From an uncultured Sphingomonadaceae bacterium (GTDB taxonomy: Bacteria > Pseudomonadota > Alphaproteobacteria > Sphingomonadales > Sphingomonadaceae), in NCBI GenBank assembly GCA_947501695.1, contig CANMWO010000002.1:637327-701326 (forward strand): a stretch of 64,000 bases of DNA, read 5' to 3'. The position numbers were made by a program, and so were the translations under genes. The notes beneath the pieces were generated by a model that saw nothing but the letters and a program-made list of their open reading frames with translations, did no database searches and was not told the origin of the DNA. Positions 52,764 through 61,170 of this stretch are shown one piece after another (positions within the stretch are counted from its first letter, which is position 1; each line of letters starts with the position of its first letter).

Positions 52764-54332
52764 TTGTTCAAGAGTATCGACATGCTTGCCGATCAGGGAA
52801 ATGGAGCAGCTGCTATAGCGGCCAGCCCTTCTGCGTCGGATTTTGACATGTCCGAAAATGTCAGCAGCATAGTCGATGATTGGCGTGATCGGTTGAGTGA
52901 TGTTGACTGGGTCCCCGATCTCGGCCGCGACATTGGCAGTTTTACTTGGCTTCGCGGCGTCGCAACATTGGTTGTGCTTTGCGGCACAGCGATCAGTTGC
53001 TTACCCGACTTCGGGCCGATCAATGGCCACCAAAACGCAGCGCTAACTGGTTTTCGTGCCGACCAAGCAAGATCTCAAACTATTGCGCCTCTAGCTTATG
53101 GCGGAGATACGGGTATCCGCATGGCCGCCACTGATGCCGTGCGCCCACTAGCACAAAGCCCGGAACGCCCTTCTATTGAACTGGTTGCGACCTTGGGTCG
53201 AGGCGACAGTCTACGCCGGGTGTTGCAGCGTGCCGGTGTAGCCAAAGCAGAAGCAGGTGATGTGACCGATATGGTTGCCAGCGCGGTTTCATTGGGCGAT
53301 ATTAAACCGGGTACAAAGATCGATGTCATTCTGGGCCGGCGCCCTGCTAAAAATCAACCGCGTCCGCTGGATCAACTGGCTTTCCGGGCACGCTTTGATT
53401 TAAACCTCGAAATTCTACGCGACGGTGACCAATTAAAACTCAACCGCAAACCTATTGTTGTCGACAATACGCCCTTGCGGATCAGAGGCGTCGTCGGATC
53501 CAGCCTTTATCGCTCCGCTCGCGCTGCTGGCGCGCCGACCGAAGCGGTCCAAAAATATCTACAAGTCATCGGCAAGAAAATGTCTGTGTCGCGCGATATC
53601 CGATCAACCGACGAATTTGATATCATCCTCGGCTATCGCCGCGCTGAAACTGGCGAAGTTGAAGTCGGCGATCTGCTCTATGCGGGCATTGATCGCGGCG
53701 GAAAAGCCAAAGCGCAAATGGTAAAATGGAACAGCGGCGGGCGCACAAACTGGTTTGAAGCTTCTGGCGTCGGACAATCGCGTGGCGAGCTGGTTCGGCC
53801 AACCCGGGGGCGCAAGACTTCTGGCTATGGTATGCGGCGTCACCCGATATTGCGCTATAAACGCATGCATAGCGGGCTTGATTTCGGCGGCGGCTATGGT
53901 GCCCCAATTTACGCGGTCACCGATGGTAAGGTTACTTTTGCCGGTCGCAAAGGCGGTTATGGTAAGTTTGTGAAAATCAAACATAGCCGCGGCTTGGCAT
54001 CCGGCTATGCCCATATGAGCCGCATTGCGGTTAGCAATGGACGTAGCGTGCGCAAGGGACAGATTATTGGCTATATCGGATCAACCGGCATGTCGACTGG
54101 CCCGCATCTTCACTATGAGCTTTATCGCAATGGGCGGACGATCAATCCTAATTCGGTAAAATTCGTTCAACGCTCTGAATTGAGCGGGAAAGAACTGCGG
54201 CGGTTCAAGGACGAATTGAAACGGCTGAAAAAAGTGGCGCCGGGCGCTGCTCTCGGAACACTGAAAAGCGCTTCAAGCGGTCCGAAAAAGCAACGGGAAA
54301 TTAATCGGTTGAGCAAAGCCTCCGTCAGTTAA
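52764..54332 (+). CDS. M23/LytM-family peptidase
   Basis: About 522 residues. N-terminal membrane segment (VATLVVLCGTAISCLPDF), a middle region with two LysM/OapA-like stretches (ELVATLGRGDSLRRVLQRAGV, and SLYRSARAAGAP), then the LytM domain with HSGLDF, TDGKVTFAGRKGGYGKFVKIKH, GYAHMSR and the Zn motif HLHYEL. Cuts peptidoglycan cross-links or activates amidases. Start TTG 52764 fits an AAGGGG at 5 bases; GTG 52758 and ATG 52782 are alternatives. Preceded by a CtrA box. Confidence 0.9.
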   Translation: MFKSIDMLADQGNGAAAIAASPSASDFDMSENVSSIVDDWRDRLSDVDWVPDLGRDIGSFTWLRGVATLVVLCGTAISCLPDFGPINGHQNAALTGFRADQARSQTIAPLAYGGDTGIRMAATDAVRPLAQSPERPSIELVATLGRGDSLRRVLQRAGVAKAEAGDVTDMVASAVSLGDIKPGTKIDVILGRRPAKNQPRPLDQLAFRARFDLNLEILRDGDQLKLNRKPIVVDNTPLRIRGVVGSSLYRSARAAGAPTEAVQKYLQVIGKKMSVSRDIRSTDEFDIILGYRRAETGEVEVGDLLYAGIDRGGKAKAQMVKWNSGGRTNWFEASGVGQSRGELVRPTRGRKTSGYGMRRHPILRYKRMHSGLDFGGGYGAPIYAVTDGKVTFAGRKGGYGKFVKIKHSRGLASGYAHMSRIAVSNGRSVRKGQIIGYIGSTGMSTGPHLHYELYRNGRTINPNSVKFVQRSELSGKELRRFKDELKRLKKVAPGAALGTLKSASSGPKKQREINRLSKASVS

Positions 54333-54343
54333 GGCGAACTGCC

Positions 54344-54658
54344 TCAGATGTCGCCAAGGCAAATCTCGGTTGCCGCATCCAGCTTTGCCTCAGGCGGGTT
54401 CATTTTCTCGCTAATTCCATCCAGATTTTTGCCTAATTCCTCGGCCAGGCAATTACAAACCGGAGTTGCGTCTGCTGCGGTCGCTCCTGCCTTTGTAGAT
54501 TCTGTGACGCAACCGGCCACAAATTCCGTACTCCAACTCTCGTCAAAGCTTTTGTTAAAAGCGCCTGTCAGACTATTCTCGTCATCCGCACTACCACAGG
54601 CCGTCAAAGCAAGGGAGAATGTCAAGACTGCGATAATATGGGAGGAACGTGGTAGCAT
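54344..54658 (-). CDS. Small lipoprotein of unknown function
   Basis: 104 residues. Lipobox TACG after AVLTFSLAL. The mature part has four further cysteines (GCVTES, VCNC, EICLG) likely in disulfides. Convergent with the peptidase gene at 11 bases. No family recognised. Confidence 0.65.
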   Translation of the reverse strand: MLPRSSHIIAVLTFSLALTACGSADDENSLTGAFNKSFDESWSTEFVAGCVTESTKAGATAADATPVCNCLAEELGKNLDGISEKMNPPEAKLDAATEICLGDI

Positions 54659-54773
54659 CTGTAATCCTTAGCGATTGAAATGAAGCCCATAATCCCAATA
54701 TGCAGCGACATTGCAAGAGCCAAAACCCTTATGGGATATTGAGTAGCCTTGAAGGGTCCGCTAAGGCTGCCTC

Positions 54774-55781
54774 ATGGAAACACCCATTACATCTTCATTC
54801 CCTCGCACCCGCCTACGCCGCACCCGCGCTTCTGCATGGAGCAGAGCAATGGTCCGGGAAAATATTCTAACGCCTGCGGATCTGATTTGGCCGCTCTTCA
54901 TTTCCGAAGGAGTCAATGCGGAAGAACCGATTGCCTCACTTCCCGGTGTGTCGCGTTGGTCGGTGGATCTGATTATTGAGCGCGCAAAAGAGGCACGCGA
55001 TCTGGGCATTCCCTGTATCGCTTTATTCCCCAATACGCCCAGCGAAAAACGCAGCGATGATGGCGCAGAAGCACTCAACATCGACAATCTGATGTGCCGC
55101 GCCACCAAAGCGGTCAAAGACGCGCTGGGTGATGATATTGGCGTGCTGACCGATGTGGCTCTCGACCCATATACTACCCACGGGCAGGACGGGTTGATCG
55201 ATGCCAACGGCTATGTCGAGAATGACCGGACACTCGACATACTGACGAAGCAGGCGCTCAACCAGGCCAATGCTGGCGCGGATATCATTGCGCCTTCCGA
55301 CATGATGGATGGAAGGGTCGCCGCGATTCGTGACACGCTGGAGCTCGCCTATCATCATAACGTCCAGATCATGGCTTATGCTGCCAAATATGCCAGCGCC
55401 TTTTATGGCCCTTTCCGCGATGCGGTGGGTTCCAGCGGGACTTTGAAAGGCGATAAGAAAAGCTATCAGATGGACGCTGCCAATAGCGATGAAGCGATGC
55501 GCGAAATTGCGCTCGACATTGCCGAAGGCGCGGACAGCGTGATGGTCAAACCCGGCCTTGCCTATCTGGATATTATTTATCGCGCCAAGACCGAATTTAA
55601 CGTGCCGGTCTTCGCCTATCAGGTATCAGGCGAATATGCGCTGGTCGCCGCTGGTGCAGCAGCTGGTGTTGGCGATCGCGATGCGTTGATGATGGAAAAG
55701 CTGATCGCGTTTAAACGCGCCGGCTGTTCCGGCATATTGACTTATTTTGCTGCCGATGCGGCACGGCTGCTTCATGGCTGA
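54774..55781 (+). CDS. hemB: Delta-aminolevulinic acid dehydratase
   Basis: 335 residues, TIM-barrel porphobilinogen synthase. Schiff-base lysines are seen in AAKYASAFYGPFRD and MVKPGLAYLD. The metal-site loop reads DVALDPYTTHGQDG, with Asp131 and Asp139 where Zn-type enzymes have cysteines, so this is the Mg-type form. Condenses two ALA for haem synthesis. The stop overlaps the next gene by 8 bases. Confidence 0.95.
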   Translation: METPITSSFPRTRLRRTRASAWSRAMVRENILTPADLIWPLFISEGVNAEEPIASLPGVSRWSVDLIIERAKEARDLGIPCIALFPNTPSEKRSDDGAEALNIDNLMCRATKAVKDALGDDIGVLTDVALDPYTTHGQDGLIDANGYVENDRTLDILTKQALNQANAGADIIAPSDMMDGRVAAIRDTLELAYHHNVQIMAYAAKYASAFYGPFRDAVGSSGTLKGDKKSYQMDAANSDEAMREIALDIAEGADSVMVKPGLAYLDIIYRAKTEFNVPVFAYQVSGEYALVAAGAAAGVGDRDALMMEKLIAFKRAGCSGILTYFAADAARLLHG

Positions 55782-56331
55782 TATCATATTGGAAACCGAA
55801 CGTCTGCGGCTACGCAATTGGCGTGATGAAGATATTGATCCGTTTATGACTTATCTCAACACGCCCAAAGTCACGCGGTGGCTTGGCGGTGTGCAGACCC
55901 GAGAAAAGTTCCTCGCAGCCGTTGAGCGAATCCGTGGCTATGACCGCGATTTCGGACACACCTTCTGGATTGTCGAACGCAAGTCCGACGATGCCCTACT
56001 GGGTTTCTGCGGACTGAAACGCGTCAACGCACCACAGCCCAAATTAACCGGAGCGTTTGAAATAGGCTGGCGTCTGCGTGAGGATGTCTGGGGACAGGGC
56101 TATGCGAAAGAAGCCGCAACAGCAGCAATGGATGCTGCGTTTACCCGCCATGAAGCCCCCTTTGTCGTGGCGCTCACCGTTCCCGGCAATGAACCCTCAT
56201 GGGGCCTGATGAAACGGCTTGGAATGACCCACCGACCAGAGCTAGACTTTCACGACTCTAATTATGGCGAAGAACTAAATCCAACTATTGTTTATCGAAT
56301 CGAAGCCAACGACTGGAAATCTGACACATGA
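55774..56331 (+). CDS. GNAT-family N-acetyltransferase (RimJ/RimL-like)
   Basis: 185 residues. N-terminal TERLRLRNWRDEDIDPF, the acetyl-CoA loop in REDVWGQGYAKEAATAAM, and LTVPGNEPSWGLMKRLGM with the DFHDS end are typical RimJ/L features. ATG 55774 overlaps hemB by 8 bases and the next gene by ATGA (56328), so they form one operon. Substrate unknown. Confidence 0.87.
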   Translation: MADIILETERLRLRNWRDEDIDPFMTYLNTPKVTRWLGGVQTREKFLAAVERIRGYDRDFGHTFWIVERKSDDALLGFCGLKRVNAPQPKLTGAFEIGWRLREDVWGQGYAKEAATAAMDAAFTRHEAPFVVALTVPGNEPSWGLMKRLGMTHRPELDFHDSNYGEELNPTIVYRIEANDWKSDT

Positions 56332-56885
56332 GTGAACCACTTATTCTGCCGTTTAAAGGCAAAACACCGAAGATTCACGAATCGGCGTTTATTGCACCAG
56401 GATGCAAGATTATCGGCGATGTAGAAATCGGTCCTGAAGCCAGCATCTGGTATAATTGCGTGATCCGCGCCGACGTGAACTTCATCAAAATTGGCGCTCG
56501 TAGCAATATTCAAGATGGCACGACCATCCACTGCGATAGCGCTACGCCAGTCACACCAAACGGTCATCCGACGATTATCGGCGAAGATGTATTGGTCGGC
56601 CATATGGTTATGTTGCACGGAGCGACACTGGAAGATCGCGCTTTTGTGGGCCTGAGCACCACCGTCATGGACGGCTGTGTCATCGAGGGCGACGGGATGC
56701 TCGCCGCTGGTGCGACACTGACGCCCAACAAACGAATACCGAGCCGGCAATTATGGGCAGGATCACCGGCGAAATATATGCGCGACCTGACCGAGCCAGC
56801 AATTGCGGGGATGCGCTTAGGCGTGGCGCATTATGTTGAAAATGCCAAGGCCCACAAAGCAGCCCTCGAAGCCGCTGTAAAATAG
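56328..56885 (+). CDS. Gamma-class carbonic anhydrase-like protein
   Basis: 185 residues, left-handed beta-helix. Zinc ligands His68, His92 and His97 (TTIHCD, GHMVMLHG) are all present, so an active site is possible. Homologues can be carbonic anhydrases or CaiE/PaaY-like thioesterases. Last gene of the hemB operon. Confidence 0.87.
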   Translation: MSEPLILPFKGKTPKIHESAFIAPGCKIIGDVEIGPEASIWYNCVIRADVNFIKIGARSNIQDGTTIHCDSATPVTPNGHPTIIGEDVLVGHMVMLHGATLEDRAFVGLSTTVMDGCVIEGDGMLAAGATLTPNKRIPSRQLWAGSPAKYMRDLTEPAIAGMRLGVAHYVENAKAHKAALEAAVK

Positions 56886-56893
56886 GGCGCTGC

Positions 56894-57412
56894 CTAGCGG
56901 ATAACAGATTTTAATTTGTCGATTTCAACCTGCTGTGACGCAACCTGCCCTTCGATCGCGTCACGAAATTTCGCGATCAGGGCCGCTCCACCCTTTTCAT
57001 CGCTTGTAAATTCTTGATCAAGCTGCTGCATGTAAATCGAATCGATATCCGCCAGCGCCGACACCGAAGGGCTGCGGTCATTTTCCAGCGATGAAAGCTC
57101 CATCTGAGCCACGACCCATGATTCGCTAGATGGGGCCGCCCTGCGTGCCGCGGAAACGCTCTGCTTCACTTTGGGCAAATCTTTTAAGAAAATCTGATGT
57201 GCCGTGTTGCTCTGTTGGACAGCCGCATTAACGGCATTTTTCAAAGCAGCAGGAAGAGCCCCCATTTGGGCAGGGGGCGGTGTGGCCGCGTCATCTATCG
57301 CTGGGCCATCCTCATAAGGGCGCTTGGAAAGCGACGGAAAATCACCCGATTGCATAGCACAAGCGGATAGTGACAAGCCAAGGATAGGCACCAACATCAA
57401 AGATAATTTCAT
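56894..57412 (-). CDS. Lipoprotein of unknown function
   Basis: 172 residues with signal peptide MKLSLMLVPILGLSLSACA (lipobox SACA). Mature part has Pro-rich linker (ATPPPAQMG) then mostly helical sequence with a coiled-coil-like C-terminus (IEGQVASQQVEIDKLKSVI). A much longer frame to 57856 overlaps rplU and is not used. No family recognised. Nine bases from the convergent gene. Confidence 0.6.
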   Translation of the reverse strand: MKLSLMLVPILGLSLSACAMQSGDFPSLSKRPYEDGPAIDDAATPPPAQMGALPAALKNAVNAAVQQSNTAHQIFLKDLPKVKQSVSAARRAAPSSESWVVAQMELSSLENDRSPSVSALADIDSIYMQQLDQEFTSDEKGGAALIAKFRDAIEGQVASQQVEIDKLKSVIR

Positions 57413-57567
57413 AGAAACATCTTTAGGCGGCGACGATTGCTGCGGCAATGGTCTTTGCATCGGGAATGCACTACTGTAATGGCCAGACGGGAGGGAAGCA
57501 GAATCCTGCCTAAAAATCGGCCAATACCGGTTGACACAGCCATGCCCATCTAGTAGCTGCGCACTCT

Positions 57568-57615
57568 TTCCAGCGTGAGCCGAGAGACTCGCGTTTCCCT
57601 GCTTGCGCGCTGGAA
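57568..57615 (+). promoter_or_regulatory. Structured 5' leader of rplU
   Basis: TTCCAGCG (57568-57575) pairs perfectly with CGCTGGAA (57608-57615). Inside, CGTGAG (57574-57579) can pair with CTCGCG (57588-57593). A TTGACA at 57531-57536 could be the -35 of the transcript. Location just ahead of rplU suggests an autoregulatory r-protein leader; identity is inference. Confidence 0.42.
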
Positions 57616-57641
57616 CCACAAGATTGAAACGGAAAAATGCC

Positions 57642-58178
57642 ATGTTCGCAATAGTGCGCACCGGCGGTAAACAATATCGTGTTGCCGCAGGAGATATAAT
57701 CGCAGTCGAAAAACTAGCTGGTGAAGCTGGTGATTCGGTAACTCTTGATGATGTATTGCTAGCCGGTGACGGCGGCGACATGAAAGACCTCAAAGGTTTG
57801 ACCGTAGCGGCTGAAATTGTTGCGCAGGAAAAAGGCGAGAAAGTAATTATCTTCAAGAAACGCCGCCGGCATAATTACCGTCGTAAGAACGGCCATCGCC
57901 AGCAGCATACAGTACTGAAGATCAGCGCGATCGGCTCTGAGAAAGCTCCTAAGAAAGCGGCTCCTAAAAAGGAAGCTGCCAAGCCTGCCGAAACAAAGCC
58001 AGCTGCTGAGAAGAAAGCGGCTCCGGCCAAGAAAGCGGCTCCGGCGAAGAAAACTGCTGCTGCAAAGCCAGCGCCTAAAAAGGCCGCTGCTAAAACAGAA
58101 GCAAAACCAGCCGCAGCAAAAAAAGCTCCGGCAAAAAAACCAGCGGCTAAAAAGCCCGCTGCGAAGAAAAAGGACTAA
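57642..58178 (+). CDS. rplU: 50S ribosomal protein L21 with C-terminal Lys/Ala extension
   Basis: 178 residues; the L21 domain ([37 protein letters not shown]) occupies about 100, the length of ordinary L21. The remaining 75 are a low-complexity Lys/Ala/Pro tail resembling histone H1 or AlgP repeats. ATG 57642. Four bases before rpmA. The tail may bind rRNA or DNA. Confidence 0.95.
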   Translation: MFAIVRTGGKQYRVAAGDIIAVEKLAGEAGDSVTLDDVLLAGDGGDMKDLKGLTVAAEIVAQEKGEKVIIFKKRRRHNYRRKNGHRQQHTVLKISAIGSEKAPKKAAPKKEAAKPAETKPAAEKKAAPAKKAAPAKKTAAAKPAPKKAAAKTEAKPAAAKKAPAKKPAAKKPAAKKKD

Positions 58179-58181
58179 ACC

Positions 58182-58451
58182 ATGGCACATAAGAAAGCAG
58201 GCGGTTCATCCCGCAACGGCCGTGATTCAGAAGGCCGCCGCTTAGGCGTAAAAAAATACGGCAGCGAAGCTGTTGTGGCCGGCAATATTATTATTCGCCA
58301 ACGCGGAACCAAGACTCATCCGGGTCGCAATGTAGGTATCGGCAAAGACCATACCCTATTTGCGCTCATTGATGGCAAAGTCGAGTTCCACAAAGGCAAG
58401 CTCGGCCGCAAATATGTGTCTGTAGATGCCATGGCGGAAGCCGCTGAATAA
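58182..58451 (+). CDS. rpmA: 50S ribosomal protein L27
   Basis: 89 residues with the canonical [20 protein letters not shown] start and [21 protein letters not shown]. Needs no processing, since the N-terminus is short. Co-transcribed with rplU. Confidence 0.97.
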   Translation: MAHKKAGGSSRNGRDSEGRRLGVKKYGSEAVVAGNIIIRQRGTKTHPGRNVGIGKDHTLFALIDGKVEFHKGKLGRKYVSVDAMAEAAE

Positions 58452-58520
58452 CCGGATAGCCGATTACGGGTTATCCTTTGAGGGATGACCCGGATGGTTC
58501 AATAGAATCACCAAATTTCA

Positions 58521-58550
58521 GGGAGAGGGTCACCCCCTCTCCCTTTTTTT
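58521..58550 (+). terminator. Rho-independent terminator of rplU-rpmA
   Basis: Stem GGGAGAGGG (58521-58529) and CCCTCTCCC (58535-58543), five-base loop TCACC and seven T. 70 bases after the rpmA stop. Confidence 0.9.
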
Positions 58551-58653
58551 GTCTCTCCCTGTCAAGAATGTCACTATGTTGTCATCCGCCCATTGTAGGG
58601 GCCGGTCAAACCAACACGGGGGCGAATAGAAATCGACTGTTTGGAGAGTCCCA

Positions 58654-59205
58654 ATGTTTGCAAGAACGCCAAGATTATTGTTGAGGCCGGGTTGGCCAGA
58701 AGATGCCGAAGCGTTGCATCAAGCCATTAATGATGAAGCAATTGTCCGCAATCTCGCCAGCGCCCCATGGCCCTATAGCCGCAATGATGCGGAAGAATTT
58801 CTGTCACTGCCTCATAAAGCCAAAAGCCCGCGCTGGCTGATCTACCGGCGGACGGCCGGTGCCCCTTGCCTGGTTGGTACTTGCGGCATTGACGTTATGT
58901 CGGATGGCAGTGTCGAACTGGGCTATTGGATTGGCCGGGATTATTGGGGCTTGGGCTATGCGACCGAAGCGGGTCATGCTGCTTTGGAAACGGCAAAGGC
59001 GTTGGGCCACCGAGCAATAGTGGCCAGCCACTTTATTGATAATCCTGCGTCTGGAAATGTACTCGTCAAACTGGGTTTTCAACGGACTGGTCGGAGCGCG
59101 CCACGGTTCAGCAAAGGGCGCAACAAAGCCGTTGCAACTGTTGAATTTGAACTATCATTGGAAGGCGACATGGAAAGCGATGTCGTGCGACCGCTAGCGG
59201 CCTAA
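58654..59205 (+). CDS. GNAT-family N-acetyltransferase
   Basis: 183 residues. TPRLLLRPGWPEDAEAL, ELGYWIGRDYWGLGYATEAG (acetyl-CoA loop) and NPASGNVLVKLGFQRTG are RimJ/L-type. ATG 58654 with GGAGAG upstream. The 3' end overlaps the convergent gene by 4 bases. The acceptor is unknown. Confidence 0.86.
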   Translation: MFARTPRLLLRPGWPEDAEALHQAINDEAIVRNLASAPWPYSRNDAEEFLSLPHKAKSPRWLIYRRTAGAPCLVGTCGIDVMSDGSVELGYWIGRDYWGLGYATEAGHAALETAKALGHRAIVASHFIDNPASGNVLVKLGFQRTGRSAPRFSKGRNKAVATVEFELSLEGDMESDVVRPLAA

Positions 59206-60164
59206 GCGACTTTGTGCAAACGGCCAGGTTTGCGCCGGTCGCCAATTGGCGCGATAGCATCCGGCTCGTCGGGATTTTCCATAATCGCTGCTTCATACTC
59301 ACTTTCAGCCAATTGAATGAGGTTGCGATCATCTTTATTCCACGGATGAAAACCAGGAAGGAAAAACTGGAACCAAGGCCATAATGTGCGGCGGACTGGT
59401 GCTGGGCTAACCAATGCATAATGCAGGAAGCCAAACCATGCGCGAGGGCCAGAAACACCATCTTGGCTTAGCAGGTCAAAAATGCCCTTAGTGCGGTTTT
59501 TGGCGAAACCGAGCGAAATACGGATCATGAACAAAGACTTGGTTGTCCAGCGTTTCGTCCGGCTCCAATCCTTCGTGGCATGCAGCCACGTATCATAAGC
59601 AACACCCTTATGTTCAACTTCTTCCGATGCATGCCACAACCACATTTTTCGCTGTTCTGCATCGGCGTCCTGAAAATGTACTGGATTGGCAATAAACTCG
59701 GCAGCCAAAATCGCGGTTAGATGTTCCAGACAGGTTGTCGCAACAAGCTGTCTGATAAGCGGCATGCTGCCAATATTGTCGATGACATCAGTAAGGGCCT
59801 GCTCCAGCCTAGACAGATCAAAATCTGCCTGTTCAATCTGTTTGTTGAAAAACAGATGTTCTCTGCTGTGTACAGCCTCTTGTTGGACAAAACCGCGAAT
59901 TTCGCGTGCCAGCTTCTCCGGCACTTCGTCGCGATATTGCTTCAAAACCTTCATGAAAAACGTTTCGCCTTTGGGGAAGGTTACCGACAATGCGTTGAAA
60001 AAGGCCGATGCATAAGGATCGCCACCAACCCACCGCCGCCGCTCTATTGCGGCGCTGGCGAAATGCCGATTCCGTGATTGAATATTCAGATCAGCCGGCG
60101 TCGCGCTGCCCGCGATCGTCGTCGCTGCCTCCGCTGTACCGGCGTGTGATGGAACATCGCCCAT
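59202..60164 (-). CDS. PF10118-type predicted metal-dependent hydrolase
   Basis: 320 residues. Di-iron/metal-like helix motifs QQEAVHSREH, TCLEHLTAI and ASEEVEHKGVAYD. Typical of the COG3687/PF10118 family in alphaproteobacteria. ATG 60164. The upstream 187-base gap contains three GTTAAC sites. Substrate unknown. Confidence 0.82.
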   Translation of the reverse strand: MGDVPSHAGTAEAATTIAGSATPADLNIQSRNRHFASAAIERRRWVGGDPYASAFFNALSVTFPKGETFFMKVLKQYRDEVPEKLAREIRGFVQQEAVHSREHLFFNKQIEQADFDLSRLEQALTDVIDNIGSMPLIRQLVATTCLEHLTAILAAEFIANPVHFQDADAEQRKMWLWHASEEVEHKGVAYDTWLHATKDWSRTKRWTTKSLFMIRISLGFAKNRTKGIFDLLSQDGVSGPRAWFGFLHYALVSPAPVRRTLWPWFQFFLPGFHPWNKDDRNLIQLAESEYEAAIMENPDEPDAIAPIGDRRKPGRLHKVA

Positions 60165-60238
60165 TTCTATGCAAAACCTCCCAGAAATCCAATAGCTGTG
60201 CGACCAGTTTTTTGGTTAAGCAATCTATAGACCAGGAG

Positions 60239-60332
60239 GGTTAACAAAATACCTACAGCAGTGAATAAAATCACGGTTAACTCCCTGTTTACAAGGAGAT
60301 TCAAATAAAGATTGCAGTAAAACGACGTTAAC
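60239..60332. promoter_or_regulatory. Three GTTAAC sites, CtrA-like half matches
   Basis: GTTAAC occurs at 60240-60245, 60276-60281 and 60327-60332. The second gives TTAA-N7-TTTA (60277-60291) and the third, on the minus strand, TTAA-N7-TTAC, each one base from the CtrA consensus. Between trmB and the PF10118 gene. Otherwise the gap shows no gene. Confidence 0.3.
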
Positions 60333-60351
60333 GCGAGACTGGTCTAAAGTC

Positions 60352-61050
60352 TCACTTACGTTGATAGCGGAAATACCAAACTTCGTGCCCTTGCCGCCGG
60401 GCTTTCGCTTCATAGCGGGTTTCCGGCCAACCACCCGGACGGATTGTCCAATTTTGCGGGCCATCACAGAGCCAGTTAAACTCATCGCGCTGATTCATGA
60501 TCATCATCGCCCATTCCAGATAGACCGGATGATCAGTGCCGAACCGAAATTCCCCGCCCGGCTTTAGCTTGGCTGCGATCATATCCATCGGGCCATGGTT
60601 CATGAAGCGCCGTTTTGCATGTCTGGATTTGGGCCAAGGGTCAGGATGCAGCAAATAGACAAAGCTTAAAGTGCCATCCGGTATCCGCTCCAGCACATCC
60701 AGCGCATTGCCCATATGAAGACGAATATTAGGGAGGACGCCCTCCCGGATATGCTGCAACGCGCCAACCATCCCATTTAGATAGGGCTCACAGCCAATGA
60801 AGCCATGATCCGGGAGCATATCAGCCCGGGCAGCCATATGTTCCCCTGCACCAAAGCCAATTTCGAAATGCAGCGGCCGGTTGTCGCCAAATAATACTGG
60901 CGATGACACGGGCCCCTCTGTCGGAACGCTAATCTGCGGGAGGAGCTTCTCGACCAGTTCGACTTGCTGATCCCTGAGTGCATGACCCTGCCGCCGGCCG
61001 TAAAGCTGGCGGATAGTAGTCGGGTCGCTACGTTCTGACTTATCGATCAT
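60352..61050 (-). CDS. trmB: tRNA (guanine-N7)-methyltransferase
   Basis: 232 residues. SAM motif FEIGFGAGEHM, YLLHPDPWPKSRHAKRR, and TDHPVYLEWAM with the C-terminal TRYEAKARRQGHEVWYFRY. Methylates G46 of tRNA. ATG 61050 overlaps the stop of a possible small gene. Its proximity to metK and lnt is conserved in the class. Confidence 0.94.
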   Translation of the reverse strand: MIDKSERSDPTTIRQLYGRRQGHALRDQQVELVEKLLPQISVPTEGPVSSPVLFGDNRPLHFEIGFGAGEHMAARADMLPDHGFIGCEPYLNGMVGALQHIREGVLPNIRLHMGNALDVLERIPDGTLSFVYLLHPDPWPKSRHAKRRFMNHGPMDMIAAKLKPGGEFRFGTDHPVYLEWAMMIMNQRDEFNWLCDGPQNWTIRPGGWPETRYEAKARRQGHEVWYFRYQRK

Positions 61051-61157
61051 TCTTCTTTTCCGCGATTTGATTGCGTGCGATCCATAATGATCGGCTCGAT
61101 AGCTACTTTCTTGCCATACTCAAACCGATGCTTATCAGTACCAATGACAGGGGCAAT
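61047..61157 (-). CDS. Possible AUU-initiated 36-residue small protein coupled to trmB
   Basis: An open frame of 36 codons ends in a TGA that overlaps the trmB ATG (ATGA). No standard start fits; an ATT at 61157 lies 8 bases after a good AGGAAGG. The product would read APVIGTDKHRFEYGKKVAIE and on to NRGKEE, of normal protein composition. The only ATG would leave 12 residues. It could be a decayed gene, a real small gene with a rare start, or chance. Confidence 0.35.
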   Translation of the reverse strand: MAPVIGTDKHRFEYGKKVAIEPIIMDRTQSNRGKEE

Positions 61158-61170
61158 GTTAGAAACCTTC

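Noticed and set aside
57940-58178. Tandem nucleotide repeat in rplU
   Set aside because: The repetition is from Lys/Ala codons in the protein tail, not an independent DNA repeat.
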